From NCBI RefSeq assembly GCF_042652085.1, contig NZ_JBHSJF010000001.1:124001-188000 (forward strand): a stretch of 64,000 bases of DNA, read 5' to 3'. A program made the translations under genes and the position numbers. Source of the DNA: Flaviflagellibacter deserti (GTDB lineage: Bacteria > Pseudomonadota > Alphaproteobacteria > Rhizobiales > Methylopilaceae). Below, piece by piece: positions 41,315 to 49,918 of the stretch; position 1 is the first letter of the stretch, and each line of letters starts with the position of its first letter. Below the pieces are notes generated by a model that ran no database searches, was not told the origin of the DNA, and worked only from the letters and a program-made list of their open reading frames with translations.

Positions 41315-42583
41315 TCAGGGAGCGCTTCTCGCCGCTAAGCGCCCGAGTGCCTCACGGTATGGCGAAATCAGAACAAAAGTTCCGGGTCTGTGGGTACCTC
41401 TACCTAGCCGGAGAACTTCGGCAGCAACCAGGAGATCGACCAGCGGTCTGAGCCGGTGGCCGACGTTACTGACAACGCGGCCCTGCGCGATCAGCACGGT
41501 CAGCAATTCGGAAATCTCTCTTTCCCTGAACCGATGCTCGGCAATGATCCCGAGTAGCGTGGCTAAGTCTGCGAGAGAGGTGTCCGTTCGCATGGCGAAA
41601 GGCGCCTCTATGGTTGCGAGAAACCTGGTCAAGCGCTCGGCCGATCTTTGCTGCACGAAGGCTAGCATCCGTTCCAACGAAGCCACGTCCGAACTGGACA
41701 ACGAACTTTCCGGCAGCTGATATATTCGGCGCGGTGGCCGCAGATGGCGGACCTCCAGCCGCAGCCGGGTGAACGACTTCGCATAAGCTACTAGTGACGT
41801 GCCGGTCGCGCCCAAGGCGATGGTGGATGACCACGCATTGCCTATTCCCTGTTCCGATACCTGTGCCCGCTCGCCGACCCTACTGACATCGTGAAAGGTA
41901 ACCGACCATTGAGAGGCGTTCTCGCGGAATATCCGAGCGAGTTCTCGGGCGGAAGCCACGGCATTTGGAACGTCGAACTCCCAATACGTCTCGATTTGGC
42001 GGAGCTTCCAATCCCAATTCGAGCTCAGCATCAGACGCCTAGGATGCTCGGGAGAGACACCTAGGTCTTCGGCGATAATTTCTACGACATGCCGAACCGC
42101 CTGTGAGGTCCATCTGGACCAGTCAAAGTTCAGGAGCAGGCGGGTGTCTTCGTCACGCACGAAGTTATCCGCCGCGTCCATCGTTTCGTACGAGATCGAA
42201 GCAGAAACGTCGGGTCGGCGAGTAAAGGCGGCGCGCCAGCCTTCTTCCCCTCGGAAAATGGTGCCGGCTCTCGCGGCCAGCACTCGAGTGGGATTGAACT
42301 CAAGGTCGAGGCGAACACGGTTGCCAACCCGCTTGAGCTGCCCGGACAGCAGCCACGATGTTCCGCCAACCGTGCAGTCTAGCTCGTCCGCGTGCCGAGA
42401 TCTGAGGAGGCTGGAGGCGCGAATACGGCCGCGCAGCGTCCGCAGTTCGCCGGGCGATAGCTGTCCGCGGATCTCGAAGGGGTACAGGCGAAGCTTGATG
42501 CGGTCGAACCAACCGTGTTGCGGTCGCGCGATGAAACGTGTTGCACGACGAGGAAGAGGGACGCGGCGTGTCGGTTGCCTCAT
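41315..42583 (-). CDS. Basic protein of unknown function, possibly replication-initiator-like
   Basis: A 422-residue, Arg-rich soluble protein. The N-terminus (GWFDRIKLRLYPFEIRGQLSP), the LEFNPTRVLAA element, ETYWEFDVPNAVASARELA and LVAYAKSFTRLRLEVRHLRP recall, in order and spacing, the pattern of filamentous-phage gene II/plasmid Rep proteins (N-terminal beta-strand, NPxxF element, family helix, YAK...RxExR). The similarity is faint, and no catalytic Tyr pair is obvious. The C-terminal part (from about 300) is helical with a possible winged helix (REREISELLTVLIAQGRVV). It lies next to the integrase gene on the same strand. I cannot assign a function. Confidence 0.5.
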   Translation of the reverse strand: MRQPTRRVPLPRRATRFIARPQHGWFDRIKLRLYPFEIRGQLSPGELRTLRGRIRASSLLRSRHADELDCTVGGTSWLLSGQLKRVGNRVRLDLEFNPTRVLAARAGTIFRGEEGWRAAFTRRPDVSASISYETMDAADNFVRDEDTRLLLNFDWSRWTSQAVRHVVEIIAEDLGVSPEHPRRLMLSSNWDWKLRQIETYWEFDVPNAVASARELARIFRENASQWSVTFHDVSRVGERAQVSEQGIGNAWSSTIALGATGTSLVAYAKSFTRLRLEVRHLRPPRRIYQLPESSLSSSDVASLERMLAFVQQRSAERLTRFLATIEAPFAMRTDTSLADLATLLGIIAEHRFREREISELLTVLIAQGRVVSNVGHRLRPLVDLLVAAEVLRLGRGTHRPGTFVLISPYREALGRLAARSAP

Positions 42584-42782
42584 CGAGTTGACTGTCTATG
42601 TGCCTTGACGAGATCGGACCCTTTGTCGATCTATAGAGCCGTCGGGTTAAACGAACGTCTGCACGACAACTGATGTGCAGCTGCTTGGGGGAAGGATCAA
42701 ATCGACAGTTGCTATTCCAGATTAGGTCTAGCTGGAGATGGGATCACTGTAGTCTTGCAGCGAGTTGCAATGGTGTTGGTCG

Positions 42783-44597
42783 TCAAGGCCGCAGATGGGT
42801 TAGATCGAGGCCCGGAAATTCAACCTTTGCGCATGCCTCGTAGAGGTGTCTCACAAGATGACCCTCGCCATATCGACTGTCCATGGATCGCTGCGACTTC
42901 CAGCCGCAAATCGCTTCTCTTAATTCCTGCCCGACGTGAGCCCGACGCAGGGCGTCGTTGAATGTATCCCGGAAGCTATGAAAAACCTTGCGGCGAGGCA
43001 CCCAGACCCCAGCCTGCTCAAGCACTCTTTTGAAGCGCTTCGAATAGATATCAGAAGGTTTATCGCTGTTGCCCTTGGAGGCCTCGGGAAAGAGCCTGCC
43101 AGGGTTCCGAGTGCTCGCCCAGTCCAAGAAACCAAGCCGTACTAGCTCGGGATGGATCGGAATGGCTCGCAGCGAATTTCTTGCCTTGATCCGTTTGTCG
43201 AACTGCTCTGGGTCGTACTCGATCTCAGTCTCATCGGTGATTTGAAGGTACGGCACTTCACCGGCCCGACGAACATCCCCCCGTTCCAGTTGCAATATTT
43301 CGTTCTGCCTGGCTCCGGTCCAAAGCGCGATCAAGGGCGCCCAGAACGAGTGATCTCGACTTGAGAAGTGATCCCGAGTTTTCGGAAGCTCAGACCACTT
43401 CGCGTATAGCGATGATGCGAAGATGCGCTGCAACTCATCGATGGTGAACGGCTGTGCAGATCGCTCATGGGCTTCATGCACTTTTTGTCGTCGCGCCGAT
43501 GGCGGCTCAATCGTGATTGCGACGTTCCGTTCGACCCATTCTTCACGCTTTGCCAGCTCGAACATATCGACAAGCACGGCCAGTTGATTTCCAGCCTCTT
43601 CTTGGCGTTCAGCGCTCCGACCGTTCGTCGCTAGATAGGCATCGGCAGCTTGGCGAAGGGTTTTTCCACGGTAGTGCTGACTGACATAAGGCGGCGTCCG
43701 CGCGATGAGATTAATGAGCTCCTTGCAGTCCTCGCGCGTAATCTCGCTTAAGGTTTTGTGTTCGCCCCATTCCTCTTGCATGGCACGTGTCACGAGCCGG
43801 AACTGAGCCATCCGCGAGGCACTAACAGCATTCTGCTTCCGGTCGATATAGGCCACGAGAAGCTCGCCTACGGTCCTGTTGGACCTTTGCGCGGACGTGC
43901 TGACCTCGTTTCGAGGTGCTTCTGGCAGGACGATCGTGCCGTTCTTAAGAGCTTGATACCTCAACTCTGCGAGCTGTAGTTGGACGCCCTCCAACAGCCG
44001 GCACAGGTATAAAAAGTTCGGCTCAGCCTGGAGCCACGACGGCACCACCCGCCGTCGACGCCGCCTGATTGGATAGCTGCCATCGGTCTCTCGGCCCAGC
44101 GATGGATCGGCAATCCCGTGCTGGACGAGCAAGTCGGCTGCCAGTGGTTGGATAGTCGTCCGGCCGCTAGCCACTTCCTGGGCCGCGTAAACCTTGTCCA
44201 TGTAAGCCTCAAAAACCGGGTGTCGGTCCTGGTCGGCCTCATCGTTGGTTTCGGTGGACCACCCGCTGGCAACTTCCTGCCTGATGAGATCCTGCTTGAA
44301 CGTCGCAGCGATGGCTTCAGCCTGCGAGGAGGACAGGGAAATAGGGCTAGAACGAGGAAGCGGTTCAGCAGTTTGCGCCGTCAACATTTTAGCGCCCAGA
44401 ACTCGCAAGGCTTCATCAGTTTCGGCAGCAAATCGATGAGCTGCTCTCTTGAGCTCAGCAGCCGAGCAGCCGTTCAGGCGTTGGACGAAATTCTTGGCGC
44501 CGGCGAGCTCTTGAAGATGTTTTGGAATGGCTCGTCGAAGGCGAAGTTGGCCCCCGGATCGGTCGAGATATCGAAGCTTGGCCACGTCGTCTTCCAT
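42783..44597 (-). CDS. Site-specific tyrosine integrase of the island
   Basis: A 604-residue phage-type integrase from the ATG at 44597 (MEDDVAKLRYLDRSGG); a TTG at 44654 is possible but less likely. It begins with a DUF6538-like N-terminal domain (LRYLDRSGGQLRLRRAIPKH), then a core-binding SAM-like domain, and ends in the catalytic domain: first Arg in WTGARQNEILQL, HxxR box in FHSFRDTF, and the nucleophile Tyr in SRYGEGH near the C-terminus. It should carry out integration at, and excision from, the tRNA-Met 3' end 93 bases away. All catalytic residues are present. Confidence 0.93.
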   Translation of the reverse strand: MEDDVAKLRYLDRSGGQLRLRRAIPKHLQELAGAKNFVQRLNGCSAAELKRAAHRFAAETDEALRVLGAKMLTAQTAEPLPRSSPISLSSSQAEAIAATFKQDLIRQEVASGWSTETNDEADQDRHPVFEAYMDKVYAAQEVASGRTTIQPLAADLLVQHGIADPSLGRETDGSYPIRRRRRRVVPSWLQAEPNFLYLCRLLEGVQLQLAELRYQALKNGTIVLPEAPRNEVSTSAQRSNRTVGELLVAYIDRKQNAVSASRMAQFRLVTRAMQEEWGEHKTLSEITREDCKELINLIARTPPYVSQHYRGKTLRQAADAYLATNGRSAERQEEAGNQLAVLVDMFELAKREEWVERNVAITIEPPSARRQKVHEAHERSAQPFTIDELQRIFASSLYAKWSELPKTRDHFSSRDHSFWAPLIALWTGARQNEILQLERGDVRRAGEVPYLQITDETEIEYDPEQFDKRIKARNSLRAIPIHPELVRLGFLDWASTRNPGRLFPEASKGNSDKPSDIYSKRFKRVLEQAGVWVPRRKVFHSFRDTFNDALRRAHVGQELREAICGWKSQRSMDSRYGEGHLVRHLYEACAKVEFPGLDLTHLRP

Positions 44598-44640
44598 GTC
44601 TTTTTTGTACCAGGAAATTGTACCGGCCGCAGCCAAGCAC

Positions 44641-44657
44641 CCCTTGATTTTCAAGGG
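44641..44657. repeat. Short palindrome between integrase start and att site
   Basis: CCCTTGA-TTT-TCAAGGG is a perfect 7-base hairpin with T residues after it on the plus strand. Placed between the integrase start and the tRNA end, it could be an arm site for the integrase, an operator, or a terminator for rightward transcription. Nothing in the sequence decides between these. Confidence 0.4.
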
Positions 44658-44689
44658 TTTTCTTCCGGATCAACGACTTAGAAGAGATG

Positions 44690-44706
44690 TGGTAGCGAGG
44701 GAGGGA
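44690..44706. repeat. Attachment site at tRNA side of island (att direct repeat)
   Basis: This is the 3' end of the tRNA-Met gene including its CCA (TGG on the plus strand). It is identical over 17 bases to 27402-27418, so the tRNA gene remains complete after integration. Confidence 0.92.
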
Positions 44707-44766
44707 CTCGAACCCCCGACACGCGGATTATGATTCCGCTGCTCTAACCAGCTGAGCTACCCCGCC
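44690..44766 (-). tRNA. tRNA-Met (anticodon CAT)
   Basis: Read on the minus strand, the sequence folds as a full cloverleaf. The acceptor stem starts GGCGGGG, the D-arm is AGCTCAGCTGGTTAGAGC, the anticodon stem GCGGA/TCCGC encloses the loop ATCATAA with anticodon CAT (plus-strand 44730-44732), the T-arm is GGGGG-TTCGAGT-CCCTC, and ACCA is encoded. The elongator type is inferred from the G1 start and the lack of a CAACC initiator pattern. It is the integration target of the neighbouring island. Confidence 0.95.
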
Positions 44767-44859
44767 ACGTCCGCGCGATATAGGTGCGCCGCCGAGGTCA
44801 AGTCAAGCGAAGTCGGTTCACTAAACCCGGCCTCTGGCGATGCATGTTCGGGAGAGCGA

Positions 44860-45927
44860 CTAAGCCGCCTTCTGGCGGTTCATCGCCAGGCGGTCGTCAA
44901 CGAGGGCGACGGTCCGGTCGATCGAGGGGTGGCGCATGCCGAGGCGTTCGCCCGCTGCCTGGACCAGACGGTCGACGCGCTCGATGTTGGGCGCGCCGGC
45001 GAACAGAGCGCGCGCGGCGGACGACGGCTTCAGCAGGCCGAGGGCGGCGTTCGCGTATTTCTCGAACGGCACCATGTCGTCCGGCGAGGCGCCGAGGCCG
45101 ATGCAGACCTTCTGCACCCATTCATAGATCTCGCGCGATTCCCCGATGTCCGAATGCACGGCGTCGCGGATCGAGCGGGCCTCCTGGGGCTGCACACAGC
45201 GGTAATTGCCGGTCAGCAGCATCGCCCACTTCGCGAGAGGCACGAAGATGGAATCATGCAGCTTCAGCTTCACCGGCAGCTCGACGGGACCGTCCTCGGT
45301 CTCGTAGCGAATGGCCTCGATGTCGTCCTGCATCCGTCTCAGCATCGCGGTGTGTTCGTCGGAATCGAAGCGGGCGACCTTGAAGTTGGTCGGCAGGGTG
45401 ACCTGCAGCACGTTCGGCTTTTCCTCGGGCGGCCGGAAACCCTGCGGATCGGGGCTGCACAAAGTGACGAGCGCGGGATCGAAATGTTCCCACACGGTCG
45501 GGTCGGTGAAGCAGTGCATCAGCCTGTGGTGGTCGAGGGTCTTGATGCGCTTGAGATAGGGCAAAGGCGGCATGTTCATGATCGACATGCACGGCACCTT
45601 CGCGCGCGCCGCCGCATCGAGAAGCTCGCGGACGCCGGGCGCACGATATTGCGGCTCCTGCATTGCCAGGCCGACAAGATCGAAGTCGGCTGGGTTCACG
45701 TCCGAGGGCGTGGCCGCGGAGATGCGTCCGGGGAGGCCCAGCGAGGAAATCTCGACCTGTTTCGAGGAACCGCGAACCGGCATGCGGACTTTCGTGCCCT
45801 CGGAATTGATGATCTCGGCCTCGCTCGGGACGCAGACGAGGGTCACGTTGTGGCCCGCCATCGCCAGCTTCGTCGCAAGAAGCGACCCGTAGGACGCTCC
45901 GAAGATCATCGTATCGTAACCGGCCAT
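44860..45927 (-). CDS. Ketopantoate reductase-like NAD(P)-binding protein
   Basis: A 355-residue Rossmann protein with the dinucleotide motif in MIFGASYGSLLATKLAMAGHNVTLVC. The N-terminal half follows the ApbA/PanE pattern (DFDLVGLAMQEPQY, then a helical region). The C-terminal half has the helical dehydrogenase part (LKLHDSIFVPLAKWAMLLTGNYRC). The glycine loop is GASYGS instead of GxGxxG, and several PanE catalytic positions are not obvious, so it is a relative rather than the pantothenate enzyme itself. It lies alone next to the tRNA-Met gene on the same strand. The substrate is unknown. Confidence 0.7.
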   Translation of the reverse strand: MAGYDTMIFGASYGSLLATKLAMAGHNVTLVCVPSEAEIINSEGTKVRMPVRGSSKQVEISSLGLPGRISAATPSDVNPADFDLVGLAMQEPQYRAPGVRELLDAAARAKVPCMSIMNMPPLPYLKRIKTLDHHRLMHCFTDPTVWEHFDPALVTLCSPDPQGFRPPEEKPNVLQVTLPTNFKVARFDSDEHTAMLRRMQDDIEAIRYETEDGPVELPVKLKLHDSIFVPLAKWAMLLTGNYRCVQPQEARSIRDAVHSDIGESREIYEWVQKVCIGLGASPDDMVPFEKYANAALGLLKPSSAARALFAGAPNIERVDRLVQAAGERLGMRHPSIDRTVALVDDRLAMNRQKAA

Positions 45928-46080
45928 CCTCTTCCTCCGCTAAGTGAATTATGAATTTTGCATTCAAATTAGCGCGGGGAAACGGGGTCTGCAATCGCCA
46001 GCCGGCTGGTTCCCACCATTACTGAGACGTGCAGCTCCGGAAGAGGGAGGACTGAGCCGCCAGTGTCCGCTCAAGTAGTT

Positions 46081-46151
46081 GATCTCGGATCCCGAGATCA
46101 TTCGGTTAACAATAGCTAAAAACTGACATGGTTATTTTCAGTAATAACCAT
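46081..46151. promoter_or_regulatory. Two perfect inverted repeats upstream of the UbiA-HAD gene
   Basis: GATCTCGG-ATC-CCGAGATC (46081-46099) is a 19-base palindrome. Some 30 bases later, ATGGTTATT and AATAACCAT (46128-46136, 46143-46151) form a second perfect repeat. Both sit in the AT-rich space between the divergent ketopantoate-reductase-like gene and the UbiA-HAD gene. They could be operators, or in the second case a hairpin. No regulator gene is adjacent. Confidence 0.5.
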
Positions 46152-46240
46152 AATTCGTGAAGTTTATCGCGTATTTGAGTGTTTTCTGATTTCAGTTTGC
46201 TGCGCCCGTGCGGTTTGCGAACGGCGAGGGAACTGAAATC

Positions 46241-47722
46241 ATGGGTGCTTTGCCGCGTGTCCGGGTCGAAGACCGTTCGCAGATCTCCGGATCCGAGGCG
46301 GCCGTCCCGCTCGTGCTCGATGTCGACGACGCGCTTTTGCGCACGGACATGCTGCATGAGACGGCGATCGCCTGCCTGAAGGCCAACCCGCTTCGCATCT
46401 TCAATCTCGTCGGATGGCTGTTCCAGGGGAAGGCCGTCCTCAAGCGCAAGCTCAGCGAGAGTGTGCCGCTCGACGTCGAGAACCTGCCTCTCAACGAGGA
46501 TCTGGTCGCCTATGCGCGGGACGCGCATGCGAACGGCCGCAAGGTCGGCCTCGCCACCGCGGCCGACGAGCTTCTGGCCAAACGGTTGGGTCGTCGGTTC
46601 GATTTCGTCGATTTCGTCATCGCCAGCGATGGCATCAGCAATCTGAAGGGCGTGAACAAGGCCGCTGTGCTCGTCGAGCGCTTTCCGGATGGCTTCGCCT
46701 ATGCCGGCGATAGCCGGTCCGACCTCGACGTCTGGGCGGTGTCGCAATCCATCGTTCTGGCCGGCGCCTCGTACGATACGACACGCAAGGCACGTGCGCT
46801 GGGAAAGCCGGTTGAGGCCGAGTTCATTCGTCCTCGGCTCGGCGTACGTGGATGGCTCAGGGCTGTCCGCGCCCATCAATGGGCAAAGAACGCATTGGTC
46901 TTCGTGCCGCTCGTCCTGTCCGGCCTCGCGACCGATCCGCTGGCCCTGGCGCAGGCTCTGGTCGCTTTCGCCGCGATCTCGATGATGGCGTCCGGCACCT
47001 ATCTGCTGAACGATCTGTTCGATCTCCGCGACGACCGCATCCACTGGACCAAGCGCAACCGGCCGCTCGCCTCGGGGGCGCTTCGGATCAAGCACGGCGT
47101 TCCGGCGGCGGCGGTGCTGATCGGCGGAGGACTTGTCGCGGCGGCCTCGCTGGGGCTGGCCACGTTCGGCCTGGTCGCGGCGTATATGGTCACCACGCTG
47201 GCCTATTCATTCTACCTGAAGCGCCAGCCTATCGTCGACGCCTTCACCTTGGCGGCGCTGTTCACGCTACGTCTCGGCATCGGCATCGCGGCCGTTTCTG
47301 CGGTGCCGTCGCCGTGGCTGCTCGTCTTCTCGATGTTCCTGTTCACCTCGCTGTCCTTCGCCAAGCGCCAGACCGAGATCCAGAAGAGCGTCGCCAATGG
47401 CCGCTCCTCGGTCAGCGGGCGCGGCTATCTCGGATCGGACGCGGGAATGGTGGTGGCGATGGGCGTATCGACCGCAATGGCAGCGATCACGATCATGGTC
47501 CTCTACATCATGAACGACGTCTACAACGCCGAATTCTATCGTCAGCCGCTGTTCCTCTGGGTGTTCCCAGCGGCCCTGTTCATGTGGGTGTCGCGCATCT
47601 GGCTGCTGTGCCATCGCGAGCAGTTGAACGACGATCCGGTGGCGTTCGCGATCCGCGATCCGATCAGCCTCGGCCTGGGCGGCCTGATGGCGGGAGCGTT
47701 CGTGCTGGGCTGGACGCTGTGA
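46241..47722 (+). CDS. UbiA prenyltransferase with N-terminal HAD domain
   Basis: A 493-residue fusion. Residues about 20-200 are a HAD-type phosphatase: LVLDVDDALLRTD as motif I (two Asp retained, but DA instead of the usual GT) and AYAGDSRSDLDVW as motif IV. Residues about 210-490 are a UbiA-type membrane enzyme with the prenyl-diphosphate motif NDLFDLRDDRIHWTKRNRPL and about eight helices. This fusion resembles 5-phosphoribosyl transfer to decaprenyl phosphate followed by dephosphorylation, as in arabinan precursor synthesis. GtrA and GT-C genes follow in line, supporting a sugar-lipid role. Start at 46241 after GAGGGA. Confidence 0.8.
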   Translation: MGALPRVRVEDRSQISGSEAAVPLVLDVDDALLRTDMLHETAIACLKANPLRIFNLVGWLFQGKAVLKRKLSESVPLDVENLPLNEDLVAYARDAHANGRKVGLATAADELLAKRLGRRFDFVDFVIASDGISNLKGVNKAAVLVERFPDGFAYAGDSRSDLDVWAVSQSIVLAGASYDTTRKARALGKPVEAEFIRPRLGVRGWLRAVRAHQWAKNALVFVPLVLSGLATDPLALAQALVAFAAISMMASGTYLLNDLFDLRDDRIHWTKRNRPLASGALRIKHGVPAAAVLIGGGLVAAASLGLATFGLVAAYMVTTLAYSFYLKRQPIVDAFTLAALFTLRLGIGIAAVSAVPSPWLLVFSMFLFTSLSFAKRQTEIQKSVANGRSSVSGRGYLGSDAGMVVAMGVSTAMAAITIMVLYIMNDVYNAEFYRQPLFLWVFPAALFMWVSRIWLLCHREQLNDDPVAFAIRDPISLGLGGLMAGAFVLGWTL

Positions 47723-48156
47723 TGAAAAGCCGGATCACCGCGCTGATGGCGAACCAGGTGTTCCGCTTCCTGCTGCTCGGCGGTTTCGCGGCGGCGGTCA
47801 ACTGGATCGTCCGGTTTCCGCTGTCGCTGGTCATGCCGTTTCCGGCGGCCGTGCTCGTCGCCTACATGATCGGAATGGGCGTCGGCTTCACGCTCTACCG
47901 CACATACGTCTTTCCGGGATCGTCGCGAACGCTGCTCGAACAGAGCCTGACCTTCCTCGGGGTCAATCTCGTCGGCGCGGTGGTCGTCCTCGTTCTGACC
48001 GATCTTTTCCTCGGTCTGCAGTCCGGCAGCACCTGGCCGGAATTCATGCGCGAGGGGCTGGCGCATGGCTTTGCCATCGGCGTCGGAGCGGTGGTCAATT
48101 TCTTCGGCCACAAGCTCCTGACCTTCCGTGGAGCGCGCCGCGCAGCCGCCGTTTAG
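47722..48156 (+). CDS. GtrA family membrane protein (putative polyprenyl-sugar flippase)
   Basis: A 144-residue protein with four membrane helices and the GtrA pattern: an N-terminal FLLLGGFAAAVNWIVRF, a YMIGMGVGFTLYRTYVF loop and a final VVNFFGHKLLTFR. GtrA proteins move polyprenyl-linked sugars across the inner membrane. Its ATG overlaps the stop of the UbiA-HAD gene (ATGA), so the two are coupled. The order UbiA-HAD, GtrA, GT-C is a plausible assembly line for an envelope sugar made on a polyprenyl carrier. Confidence 0.88.
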   Translation: MKSRITALMANQVFRFLLLGGFAAAVNWIVRFPLSLVMPFPAAVLVAYMIGMGVGFTLYRTYVFPGSSRTLLEQSLTFLGVNLVGAVVVLVLTDLFLGLQSGSTWPEFMREGLAHGFAIGVGAVVNFFGHKLLTFRGARRAAAV

Positions 48157-48200
48157 GCGTCCTTCACCCGCCTCGGCTACTTCGACGCTGTCGGCGCTCA

Positions 48201-49439
48201 ATGGAGACTTCAGTGACGGCTCGTCGGGTGGTGATCTCAGGGGCGCTTGCGGGTCTCGTCCTGGCATTTGTCGCGGTTTTCGCCCTGGCGGTCCTACGCG
48301 AAGCGCCGCAGAGCAATTCCTATGCGCTGCTCGCCGAGGGCTGGCTGAACGGCCGCTTCGACGCCGACCATTGCTTCGACGCCGATTGCGCGAACGTCGA
48401 GGGCCGCACCTACATCATCTTCCCGCCGCTGCCGGGTGTGATCGCGCTGCCGTTCGTGGCTTTGTTCGGCGCCGGCTTCCACTTCTTCATGCCGCTCGTG
48501 CTGGCGGCATTCGCCGCGACGGGATGGATGTGGTGGCGGATCGCCGCGCGCGAGACTGGCTCGCGCGATCTATCGATCCTGACGGTGCTGGCGATCCTAT
48601 TCGCGACGCCGCTCGCCTTCGTCGCGCTGCGAGGCGACCATGTCTGGTTCTTCGCGCAGGTCTGGGGTTTCCTGTTCGCGACCGCCGCGATCTATAGCGC
48701 GCTGTTCCGGCGGAACGCACTTCTGGCCGGCCTCTTCATCGGGCTGGCATTCCTCTGCCGCCAGATGACGATCCTCTATTTGCCGTTCCTCTATGTGCTG
48801 CTGCTCGATGAGAAGACGCCGCTGTTCAGGATCGACTGGGCGGCGATCAGGCGGGCATTTGCCTTGGCCGTGGCGCCCGTTTTGGCGCTCTGCGTCTACT
48901 TCGCCTACAACTACGCCCGCTTCGGCTCGCCGCTCGAGACCGGCTATTCGTACATTTTCCCAGCCGCGCTGAACGAGGCAGGCGACGCCGCCTTGTTCCT
49001 GCGGCTGCGGGTGCAGGAACTCGGCATCTTCTCGAGCCAGTACCTGCTGTTCAATGCCATCTACATGTTCATCGCCGGCCCGCACGTGGAGTTCGCCGGG
49101 CGATATATGACGGAACTGTCCGGCTTCGACGTCAACGGCGCCTCGCTCTTCCTGGTGACGCCTGTCCTGCTGCTCGCATTCCTCGCGCGTTGGAACCGGG
49201 CCTTCCTGTTCGGGATCGCGACGGTCGGCGTGATCCTCGGACTGACTTTGTTCTACCACTCCAACGGATTCTCCCAGTACAGCGCGCAGCGCTATGCGCT
49301 CGACTGGCTGCCGGTCCTGCTCGTCTTCCTCGTGCGCGGCGTCAAAGCGGAATATGCGGCGCCGCTGTCGATCCTGATCGCCTATTCGATGGGCGTGACC
49401 CTGAGCATGATCGCGCTCGGCGGTGTGCTCGCGAACTGA
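48201..49439 (+). CDS. Multi-pass membrane protein, probable GT-C type glycosyltransferase
   Basis: A 412-residue protein with about ten membrane helices. The first periplasmic loop after helix 1 carries NSYALLAEGWLNGRF, DADHCFDADCA and YIIFPPLPGVIALP, an arrangement of acidic residues and FPPLP like that of the GT39/ArnT-related GT-C enzymes, which use polyprenyl-phosphate sugars. The later RYMTELSGFD and HSNGFSQYSAQRYALDWLP segments also occur in this group. It follows gtrA by 44 bases and ends at a bidirectional terminator. The sugar and acceptor are unknown. Confidence 0.7.
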   Translation: METSVTARRVVISGALAGLVLAFVAVFALAVLREAPQSNSYALLAEGWLNGRFDADHCFDADCANVEGRTYIIFPPLPGVIALPFVALFGAGFHFFMPLVLAAFAATGWMWWRIAARETGSRDLSILTVLAILFATPLAFVALRGDHVWFFAQVWGFLFATAAIYSALFRRNALLAGLFIGLAFLCRQMTILYLPFLYVLLLDEKTPLFRIDWAAIRRAFALAVAPVLALCVYFAYNYARFGSPLETGYSYIFPAALNEAGDAALFLRLRVQELGIFSSQYLLFNAIYMFIAGPHVEFAGRYMTELSGFDVNGASLFLVTPVLLLAFLARWNRAFLFGIATVGVILGLTLFYHSNGFSQYSAQRYALDWLPVLLVFLVRGVKAEYAAPLSILIAYSMGVTLSMIALGGVLAN

Positions 49440-49465
49440 AAACCCCGCCGGAAGGGCGGGGCTTT
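49439..49465. terminator. Bidirectional rho-independent terminator
   Basis: CCCCGCC (49443-49449) pairs with GGCGGGG (49455-49461) around a five-base loop. It is flanked by A residues on the left and T residues on the right, so U-tracts exist in both directions. It lies between the convergent GT-C gene and the small exported protein gene. Confidence 0.82.
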
Positions 49466-49489
49466 CGAAGAGGCCGTCGAGGCCAAGTC

Positions 49490-49918
49490 CTACGGGCAGT
49501 AGTCCCAGAAGCCGCTGCGGCGGCTCGGGCTCGTATAGTACCAGCACATTCCGGGCGCCGGTGGGCGCGACCAATAGGCGGCCGAGGCGGCCACGAAGCC
49601 AAGCGCAGCTCCGGCGGCGATGGCTCCGCCAGGACGCCAGCGGTAATGGCCCGGACGCGCCCAGCGGCGCGGCGCTACGACGACCGGGCGGCCGACACCT
49701 GGACGGCCGGGACGGACCACGACGGGCGGTCGCCTGACGGGACGGCGAACGACGTGCTGTGCGCGCGTCAGGTCGGTCGGAGTAATCGTCGAGATGTCGA
49801 TCCGTGTCTGGCTGATCGGCGCGGCGAATGCAGCCGCGGGCAAGCCCAGCGCTGCGCTCGATAGGATCATCGCGCCAAGGACGGGCGCCTGCATGGCTTT
49901 CAGAAAGCGTTTTGCCAT
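49490..49918 (-). CDS. Small exported Pro/Arg/Val-rich protein
   Basis: A 142-residue protein; the ATG at 49918 follows GGGAGAA. The signal peptide (FLKAMQAPVLGAMILSSAAL, cleavage after AFA) is of the Sec type. The mature part has RRPVRRPPVVVRPGRPGVGR repeats, then HYRWRPGGAIAAGAALGFVAAS (a hydrophobic glycine/alanine stretch) and a C-terminal CWYYTSPSRRSGFWDYCP with two cysteines. The C-terminal pattern is common in small envelope proteins of this order, without known function. It stands alone between two convergent or divergent neighbours. Confidence 0.65.
   Translation of the reverse strand: MAKRFLKAMQAPVLGAMILSSAALGLPAAAFAAPISQTRIDISTITPTDLTRAQHVVRRPVRRPPVVVRPGRPGVGRPVVVAPRRWARPGHYRWRPGGAIAAGAALGFVAASAAYWSRPPAPGMCWYYTSPSRRSGFWDYCP

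Larger units (their letters stand above)
27402..44706. mobile_element. tRNA-Met-integrated genomic island (17.3 kb) with defence cargo
   Basis: The boundaries are two exact 17-base direct repeats, TGGTAGCGAGGGAGGGA, one being the 3' end of the tRNA-Met gene. A tyrosine integrase gene lies next to the tRNA end. Between them lie restriction and other defence-type genes, a resolvase, and gene fragments. Base composition is visibly less GC-rich and codon use looser than in the flanking chromosome (judged by eye). No conjugation genes are seen, so it is an integrative element mobilised, if at all, by its integrase and outside help. The orientation is the usual one: the tRNA gene stays intact at the integrase side. 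Confidence 0.92.
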
